DNA of 64,000 nt from the NCBI GenBank assembly GCA_029261195.1, contig JAJDBU010000072.1, positions 16,168 to 80,167 on the forward strand. The letters are read 5' to 3'. Every line of letters begins with the position of its first letter. The stretch's first letter is position 1. The notes beneath the pieces were generated by a model, which was not told the DNA's origin, searched no databases, and saw only the letters and a program-made list of their open reading frames with translations. Origin of the DNA: Nitrospirota bacterium (GTDB lineage Bacteria; Nitrospirota; Nitrospiria; SBBL01; JAADHI01). This document shows, piece by piece, positions 57,811 through 64,000 of this stretch. A program made the position numbers and the translations under genes.

Positions 57811-58723
57811 GGCGGGTTTCAATTAACTCATATGGATTTTTTTCGCGTAAAAGTACGGCTTCAATTTCCTGCTCTGAAAAAGGGATATTTCCTATTTTAT
57901 TTGCGATACTCTCGCACAGGAGCAAGCGAAGTTCCTCCGCGATGAGGTCAATCTTTTTCCTTCGGTTTACCTTAACTGTTTTCATTTCCTTCTTCAAAAT
58001 ATTCAATAGTTCGGGAATACCACTGCCCCCATCCGAATCAACCTTCATAAGGAGCCGTTCGGGCTCCAGTACCCGGAGCTTAAGAAAAAAAGAATCGCTT
58101 TGATCCAGATCGCCCTTATTCACAACAACGATGTCTCCAATTTCAAAAAGTCCGGCCTTCATCGCCTGGATTTCATCCCCTATGCCTGGCGATAAGACCA
58201 GCAGGACAGTTGGAGTCAAGCGGGCAATTTGAACCTCATCCTGGCCGACCCCGATTGTTTCAATCAAGATGACGTCGTATCCCGCAGCATCAAGAACATG
58301 GATGCTTTCAAAGAGGGCCGGACTGATTCCGCCCCACATTCCCTGAGTCGCAAGGCTTCGAATATAAACGTCTTGATCAAGGAAGTGCTCATGCATTCGG
58401 AGACGGTCGCCAAGAATTGCGCCCCCCGAAAAGGGGCTACTCGGATCAATTGCAAGCACAGCGACAGAATGCTTTTCCTTTCTAAAGCCTGTGATGAGTC
58501 GATTGATCAGCGTACTTTTTCCCACCCCTCCAGGACCGGTTACGCCAATCACATTTGCGTTTCCTGTGTGAGTATAAAGCGCTTTTAATAAGGGCCTTGC
58601 TTCTGGGGCACGGTGCTCTATTTGTGTCAGTAGGCGTGAAATAGAACGGATATTCCCACCCAAGATCGGATCAACTATTTCATGATCTTTTTTATTTAAA
58701 CTACCCAAGAAGTGCCTTTGCAA
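57794..58723 (-). CDS. meaB: MeaB/ArgK-type GTPase (methylmalonyl-CoA mutase-associated)
   Basis: [47 protein letters not shown]; convergent 17-bp overlap with MglA-like gene. Confidence 0.95.
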   Translation of the reverse strand: MQRHFLGSLNKKDHEIVDPILGGNIRSISRLLTQIEHRAPEARPLLKALYTHTGNANVIGVTGPGGVGKSTLINRLITGFRKEKHSVAVLAIDPSSPFSGGAILGDRLRMHEHFLDQDVYIRSLATQGMWGGISPALFESIHVLDAAGYDVILIETIGVGQDEVQIARLTPTVLLVLSPGIGDEIQAMKAGLFEIGDIVVVNKGDLDQSDSFFLKLRVLEPERLLMKVDSDGGSGIPELLNILKKEMKTVKVNRRKKIDLIAEELRLLLCESIANKIGNIPFSEQEIEAVLLREKNPYELIETRLKPFS

Positions 58724-59858
58724 TCACCATTCGCTGAATCTCAGAGCTGCCTTCTCCGATTTCACAAAGTTTAGCGTCTCGGAAATAGCGTTCGACCTCG
58801 GCCTCTTTCATGAATCCAAGGCCGCCATGAATTTGAAGCGCCTGATTTGTTGCCCGCATCGCCAGTTCAGATGCAAAAAGTTTGGCCTCTGAGGCGGCGA
58901 GATGAAAGGACTTGTTCTGATCTTTTAAGAGGGCGGCCCGGTAGACCAGGAGCCGGGCCGCTTCAAGCTCAGTAGCCATGTCGGAGAGTTTTGATTGAGT
59001 GGACTGAAAGGCCGAAATAGATCGGCCAAATTGTTGCCGGGTTCCGGCATATCGGATGGAGTCTTCGAGAGCGCCACGAGCAAAACCGATGGCCATAGCG
59101 CCGATGCCGATTCGGCCACCATCCAATATTTGAAGCGCATCCTGAAAACCGTGGTGAAGCGTACCGATTAAGTTTTCGCTTGGAATACGAAGTTGGTCAA
59201 AATGAAGAGCAGCGGTGTCAGAGGCGCGAACCCCGAGTTTATTTTCGACCTTTCCAATGACCAAGCCCGGGGTATCTCGTTCGACCACAAAAGCGGAGAT
59301 CCCTTTTGAAGCTTTGTTCCGGTCTGTTTTTGCCAGAATGACATAAATACCCGCAGTTGAACCCTGCGTAATAAACTGCTTTGAACCATTGATCATCCAC
59401 TCGCCTTTTTTCCTCACCGCAGTAGTTCGCACCGCAGTGGTCTGCATTGCCGCCGCATCCGAACCCGATTCCGGCTCAGTCAAGGCCCAGGCCCCGAGCT
59501 TCTCCCCCTTCGCAAGCGGAACGACGAATCGCTTTTTCTGATCCGTATTTCCAAAGCGGTACAGGTGACCTAAGCAAAGGGCGTTGTGGGAGGCGACGAT
59601 GAGGGCAGTTGCTCCGTCAACGCGAGCGATCTCTTCCAGAATAATCGCCGTCTCCATGGCTGCCATGCCTCCGCCACCCAAGGCTTCAGGGATGGCGATG
59701 CCAAAAAGTTTCAGGGCGGCCATCGGAGGAATCAGGGCGTGCGGGAAGGTTGCAGCCTCGTCTCGTGCCATTGCACCCGGAGCAATCTCCTGCAAGGCAA
59801 AATCGCGAAGCATTTGCCTCAGGAGTTGCTGGGCTTCCGTCAGTTCAAAGTCGATCAC
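58701..59858 (-). CDS. Acyl-CoA dehydrogenase
   Basis: [72 protein letters not shown]. Confidence 0.96.
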   Translation of the reverse strand: MIDFELTEAQQLLRQMLRDFALQEIAPGAMARDEAATFPHALIPPMAALKLFGIAIPEALGGGGMAAMETAIILEEIARVDGATALIVASHNALCLGHLYRFGNTDQKKRFVVPLAKGEKLGAWALTEPESGSDAAAMQTTAVRTTAVRKKGEWMINGSKQFITQGSTAGIYVILAKTDRNKASKGISAFVVERDTPGLVIGKVENKLGVRASDTAALHFDQLRIPSENLIGTLHHGFQDALQILDGGRIGIGAMAIGFARGALEDSIRYAGTRQQFGRSISAFQSTQSKLSDMATELEAARLLVYRAALLKDQNKSFHLAASEAKLFASELAMRATNQALQIHGGLGFMKEAEVERYFRDAKLCEIGEGSSEIQRMVIAKALLG

Positions 59859-59878
59859 GTTCCGGCATCTCCTTCAAT

Positions 59879-60361
59879 CTACACGCTGGGAACAAAATAG
59901 ACGTCGGTTGCCAAAAACTTGCTGTTTCTTAAAAATTGTGCTCTGACGGCCATGCCGATTCGGGCCTGCTCTTCCTCTATACCGATAAGGCGGGAGAGTA
60001 GAAGGGTGTCGAATCCTTTAAATGCAACCAGTATCAGGGTATAGGGTGTCTCTTCCAGAAAGGCCTCCCCGCCAAAATAGCAGGTCGTAAAGGTGTGGAT
60101 CACTCCCTCAGCAGGTATCTCACGCCACTGGGTCTTTTTCCCGCAGTTCATGCAATGGCCTCGGGGGGTTGCAAATGTTGCAGGGCAGTGTGTACAGGCG
60201 CTTCCAAGTAATTTCCCCTTTGAAAGTGCCGTAAAAAAGGGGGAGTCCTGAGCATATGAATGGACGTAATTGACCTCGTAATGCCAAAGCATAATGATCG
60301 GATCGATACTGTAGAGGGTGGTCCCTTCCTCTGTTTCCCGAACTTTAATCTTTTTTGGCAT
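59879..60361 (-). CDS. DUF35/OB-fold zinc-ribbon acyl-CoA-associated protein
   Basis: C-x2-C ...C-x2-C ribbon (CTHCPATFATPRGHCMNCGKKTQW) plus OB-fold; start at MPKKIKV (60361). Confidence 0.87.
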   Translation of the reverse strand: MPKKIKVRETEEGTTLYSIDPIIMLWHYEVNYVHSYAQDSPFFTALSKGKLLGSACTHCPATFATPRGHCMNCGKKTQWREIPAEGVIHTFTTCYFGGEAFLEETPYTLILVAFKGFDTLLLSRLIGIEEEQARIGMAVRAQFLRNSKFLATDVYFVPSV

Positions 60362-60682
60362 GATTTCCCCCTTACTTGAATGAAGGATACTCGTCAATAT
60401 GAGAATAACATATTGACCTTCTCCATCCAGAATGAATGAGTTCTTCTCTCGTATGTGTAAAGTGAGGCAGGACAATTTTATACTAAAATGTAGCGATACT
60501 CCTTATTTGATTGCATTAAATTAAGTGAGACAATACATTGCTTTGTGATGGATAATATGGTATTATTCTTACCTATAAGCAAATTCAAGGGAAGTAATTG
60601 GCTGTGATGAGGAGATTAGAATTAATAAGTTTGCTTTTTTCTTTAGAAAAAGCTTGAAAATGAACTCCTCTAAATTCTATCT

Positions 60683-60695
60683 CCCCCCCCCCCCC
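60683..60695. repeat. C13 homopolymer tract
   Basis: tct-ccccccccccccc-attt. Confidence 0.95.
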
Positions 60696-60729
60696 ATTTG
60701 AGGGGATTGACCCAAGGAGAGTAAATTTT

Positions 60730-60754
60730 ATAAGGTAAGCAACCTTATTTTTTT
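60730..60754 (+). terminator. Terminator/attenuator-like hairpin upstream of the SGNH/LamG gene
   Basis: ATAAGGT-aagca-ACCTTAT followed by a T run. Confidence 0.5.
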
Positions 60755-60898
60755 AGAATATTCTTTTGTTAAAAATAACAGCACATCTGTTTTAGGCCGA
60801 ATTCAATTTGAAACGGTTATTCGTTTCTTGTTGTCATTTTGGAAAAGTTCAAGATTTAGAGAAATAATACGTCTAATTTAATTCATAGGGAGCGAGAC

Positions 60899-63800
60899 AT
60901 GAATCGTTATACTATTCTAAATTCAATGTTACTGGCTGGAAAAAAACTTTGGAAGAGGCCCTTAAGTTTGCAAGTTAACTCCTTTCTAAAAACCGGTCTT
61001 CTGGCAATCGTCCTTACGATGGTGATGGCGAACATAAATATTTCTTCTGCTCATGCAGTTACGAGGGTAATGAACCTGGGTGATTCAATCAATTTGGGGT
61101 TCGGAGATGGTCTGACTACTTCCACTCACAATGGTTATCGGAAGACTTTATATAATGATTTAGTCGCAGCCGGTTATGTCATTGATTTTGTGGGTGGCTT
61201 GTCAACTGGAGATGGAACTGGATTTGACCAGGATCATGAAGGACATAATGGTTTTAGGGCAGATCAGATCACAATTAATATCACAGGGTGGCTGGATGCT
61301 GCTTTGACGGCAGGAACACCGCCGGATATCATCCTGTTGCATATTGGAACAAACGATATTAGTAACGCTGAAACTGCAGCAAGTACCAGAGATGATGTCA
61401 ATGCCATTCTCAATCAGATTGATGCTTGGGAATCGACCAACTCCAGAACAGTTCATGTGCTCTTAGCCCGTATTATTCAAAGAAAATCCACGTCCCCTGC
61501 GGCGAAAATTACCGCAACGACAGATTATAACAATCTACTCGCAACATTGGTCACTACGCGAAAGGCCGCTTCGGGCACCGAATTACTGACTTTTGTCGAC
61601 CATGAAACAGGTTGGACGGATACTGACCTGTTTGATGAAGTCCATCCCAATGTTTCCGGCTATACAAAGATGGCGAATACATGGCAGACAGCGCTCACGG
61701 CCGTACTGGGTTCCCCCAGCACTTCGGGTCCGACTGTGACAGGGCTTTCATTGAGTGAAGTTGGTACAGCGCCTAATTTAGATTTGGTCGCCGGTTTTAC
61801 TTTAGGAGGAACCGGTATAACCGGAGCTACGGCCTGGACCCTTGGTGGAACCCCGATTATGACGCTCTATATGCCCTTTGAAGGGGGTCTTACAAATGCG
61901 ATTTCCGATTTTTCAGGTGGGAGTAATCATGGTGTTTTGGGGGCTTCCGGTGCTAGCTGGGGGGCGATAAGCGGATATGACAGCCAAGGCGCATTTACAT
62001 TTGATGGAACATCCACTGCGAAAATAGACCTGGGGTCGGCAAGTGTAGTACCGACGGGTTCCTATACCAAGTCGGCCTGGGTGAAGAGGACAGGCAGTAA
62101 TGTCAACATGAATATTATTTCAGGTGCGAGCGGTCACGCGTTCTGGGTGCCTTTGTCTGGTGGGCAGCATCATTTATCGGCCGGCCACGGTGGTGGCTTT
62201 GCGCATGTTCAAGACCCGGCCGTATTTCCTTTGGATACAACGTGGCATCATGTTGTCGTGACCTATGAAGCCAACGCGGGGACGACATCGGGTAACGGCA
62301 TCATGAAACTCTATATGGACAGTGTGGCGGTTCACACGAATGTAGATGTTTCCCCTATTGCATCAGATTTGACGGTTCAGATTGGTTCGTTTGGCAGTGG
62401 TGTTGCTGGGGCAAACTGGATCGGCGGAATTGATGATGTGAGAATTTACAACCGTGCTATATCCCCTGAGCAGGTACTGAAGCTGTTTCAGGGCAAGACG
62501 AAAGAAATCGCGTCTACTGAAACCTTTGGAGGAGAATCCTGGCGAGCCCAGGTGACCCCGTTCTCGCAAACGGCTAAAGGCGTGACACTATTATCGGCAC
62601 CTTTCGTTACGACTGGCGTAACACATACCATTACGTCGAGTGTCTCAAGTGGCAGTGGAACCATCACTCCCCTGGGGGCTCTTTCGGTGAATAATGGCGC
62701 GACGAATGCGACATTTACGATTACGCCGCAAGTAGGCTGGGACATTGACGATGTGCTTGTGGATTCCGGCGCGAGTACGGTGTCAGTCCTGACAGACCTG
62801 GTTGCAATTGGAAGCACAACAGCAAAAACCTACACATTTCCAGCGGTCACTGCCGATCGGACAATCGCAGTGGCTTTTGTGCCCCTCGCGCCAGGCGCTT
62901 TGACGATCTCTAGTCTTTTGCTGTCTGCATCGACAGGGAGCAATTCAACAGCAGATGATTTGACGGCTGGTTTTACCTTGAATCCACCGGGTACAACTGC
63001 TGCTGTTGCATGGAATAAAAACGGATCACCCCTTATGTCACTTTACATGCCTTTTGAGGGAGGGTTGGGAAACGCAGTCCGTGATTTTTCAGGCAATCCG
63101 CTTAATTTGATCGGTACGCCCGGTGCGGGTGTTGTCTGGGACGTGTCCGGTGGTCATGATGTTAAGGGCGCATTTACTTTTAATGGCGCTTCCACTGCTG
63201 AGATTGATATGGGAACGGCAAGTGTGGTGCCGACGGCTTCCTATACCAAGTCAGCCTGGGTAAAAAAAACGGGCAGCAACAATTTAATGAATATTATTTC
63301 AGGCGCGAATAATTCCGGTCACGCATTTTGGGTGCCTTCCAACGGGGCTTTTGTTCCTGTTGATGGGATTCACCAATTATCGGCCGGGCACAATGGGACT
63401 TGGAACCATGTTCAAGATCCAGCCCCTTTTACAGATGGTTTTTGGCATCATGTTGCCGTGACATATGAAGCCAACGCGGGGACGACACCGGGTAATGGCA
63501 TCATGAAACTCTATAAAAACGGTGTAAAGGTTGCTGAAAATCTAGACGTTCCCCCCATTATATCCGATTTGACGGTTCAGATTGGTTCTTTTAGCAGTGG
63601 TGTGACTGGGACAAACTGGATTGGTGGCATTGATGACGTAAGAATCTACAAGCACGCCTTGTCCCTTGAACAAATTACCGTTCTTGCGGGGACGCACGCG
63701 ACGATTACAAATCCGAATATGATTTCATCTTCTGAGACCACGGCCGGGGATATCTGGCAGGCGCTTGTGACGCCGTTTTCAGCAACTGAGAGGGGTGCAA

Positions 63801-64000
63801 CAATTACATCCAATAGCCTCACAATCGGAGCTGGAGCTACCTACGCAATCACATCGACAGCGGGAGCAAACGGAAGTATTTCTCCGACTCCGACGGCGAC
63901 AGTGAATCACGGTGCAGATCAGATTTTTACGATCACACCCGCCGTGGGCTATCACGTTCTGGATGTGGTGGTGGATACAATATCAAAGGGGCCACTCACC
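60899..64000 (+). CDS. Secreted SGNH/GDSL-type hydrolase with tandem LamG-like domains and repeat modules; 3' end beyond window
   Basis: Translated by hand from 60899: signal peptide, NLGDSINLGFGDG, LLHIGTNDIS, DEVHPNVSGY (SGNH blocks), then LamG units. No stop seen up to 64000 in the stretches I read; absent from ORF track. Confidence 0.85.
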   Translation, partial: MNRYTILNSMLLAGKKLWKRPLSLQVNSFLKTGLLAIVLTMVMANINISSAHAVTRVMNLGDSINLGFGDGLTTSTHNGYRKTLYNDLVAAGYVIDFVGGLSTGDGTGFDQDHEGHNGFRADQITINITGWLDAALTAGTPPDIILLHIGTNDISNAETAASTRDDVNAILNQIDAWESTNSRTVHVLLARIIQRKSTSPAAKITATTDYNNLLATLVTTRKAASGTELLTFVDHETGWTDTDLFDEVHPNVSGYTKMANTWQTALTAVLGSPSTSGPTVTGLSLSEVGTAPNLDLVAGFTLGGTGITGATAWTLGGTPIMTLYMPFEGGLTNAISDFSGGSNHGVLGASGASWGAISGYDSQGAFTFDGTSTAKIDLGSASVVPTGSYTKSAWVKRTGSNVNMNIISGASGHAFWVPLSGGQHHLSAGHGGGFAHVQDPAVFPLDTTWHHVVVTYEANAGTTSGNGIMKLYMDSVAVHTNVDVSPIASDLTVQIGSFGSGVAGANWIGGIDDVRIYNRAISPEQVLKLFQGKTKEIASTETFGGESWRAQVTPFSQTAKGVTLLSAPFVTTGVTHTITSSVSSGSGTITPLGALSVNNGATNATFTITPQVGWDIDDVLVDSGASTVSVLTDLVAIGSTTAKTYTFPAVTADRTIAVAFVPLAPGALTISSLLLSASTGSNSTADDLTAGFTLNPPGTTAAVAWNKNGSPLMSLYMPFEGGLGNAVRDFSGNPLNLIGTPGAGVVWDVSGGHDVKGAFTFNGASTAEIDMGTASVVPTASYTKSAWVKKTGSNNLMNIISGANNSGHAFWVPSNGAFVPVDGIHQLSAGHNGTWNHVQDPAPFTDGFWHHVAVTYEANAGTTPGNGIMKLYKNGVKVAENLDVPPIISDLTVQIGSFSSGVTGTNWIGGIDDVRIYKHALSLEQITVLAGTHATITNPNMISSSETTAGDIWQALVTPFSATERGATITSNSLTIGAGATYAITSTAGANGSISPTPTATVNHGADQIFTITPAVGYHVLDVVVDTISKGPLT
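61858..62500 (+). repeat. LamG unit 1 of the SGNH/LamG gene
   Basis: MTLYMPFEGGLTNAISDFSGGSNHG...TKSAWVKRTGSN...VTYEANAGTTSGNGIMKLY...IGGIDDVRIYNRA. Confidence 0.85.
63037..63685 (+). repeat. LamG unit 2, near-copy of unit 1
   Basis: MSLYMPFEGGLGNAVRDFSGNP...TKSAWVKKTGSN...VTYEANAGTTPGNGIMKLY...IGGIDDVRIYKHA; long nucleotide stretches shared. Confidence 0.85.

Noticed and set aside
1-64000. CRISPR arrays, tRNA/rRNA genes, transposases or integrases
   Set aside because: None recognised by eye or among the translated ORFs; a tRNAscan/Infernal run would be needed to exclude small RNAs.

Overview
The window reads as a chromosomal segment of a Nitrospirota-like, probably autotrophic and electroactive bacterium. 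The taxonomy is inferred from gene content only. (1) About 0.4-12 kb, minus strand: two outer-membrane electron-transfer modules. One operon has a Usp protein, a Cyc2-like fused monoheme cytochrome-porin, a monoheme cyt c, a heme-binding membrane protein, a Rieske protein, a cyt b6/subunit IV/cyt c fusion and a cupredoxin. The other is an MtrCAB-type conduit: OmcA/MtrC decaheme lipoprotein, DmsE/MtrA decaheme and MtrB/PioB porin. (2) About 12-16 kb: PAS histidine kinase, sigma54-dependent NtrC-family regulator, DUF411 protein and an orphan receiver that duplicates the regulator's N-terminus. By eye I find three sigma54 -24/-12 promoters, each with an upstream TGAC-N4-GTCA-N8-TGAC element, which would join these operons into one regulon. 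(3) 16-25 kb: FGGY kinase, GDPD and a CusCBA-type efflux system. (4) 25-46 kb: housekeeping genes (coaE, galU, lon, thiL, hemE, ffh-rpsP-khpA-rimM-trmD-rplS-rnhB-yraN, ftsE, an FtsX-EnvC fusion, ctp, groESL). (5) 46-52 kb: an unusual cluster with ten PCP_red-like (protochlorophyllide-reductase C-terminal type) domains across three proteins, including a Usp/rubredoxin-like multidomain protein and a SPASM radical SAM protein, with no chlorophyll genes in view. (6) 52-57 kb: five-subunit 2-oxoacid:ferredoxin oxidoreductase (rTCA type). (7) 56-60 kb: MglB/MglA-like pair, MeaB, acyl-CoA dehydrogenase, DUF35 protein. (8) 60.9 kb to the end: a long SGNH/LamG repeat protein open at the window edge and absent from the ORF track, preceded by a C13 tract, a mini-ORF and a terminator-like hairpin. 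Best candidates for undescribed biology are the sigma54 EET regulon with its orphan receiver, the PCP_red cluster, and the FtsX-EnvC fusion.
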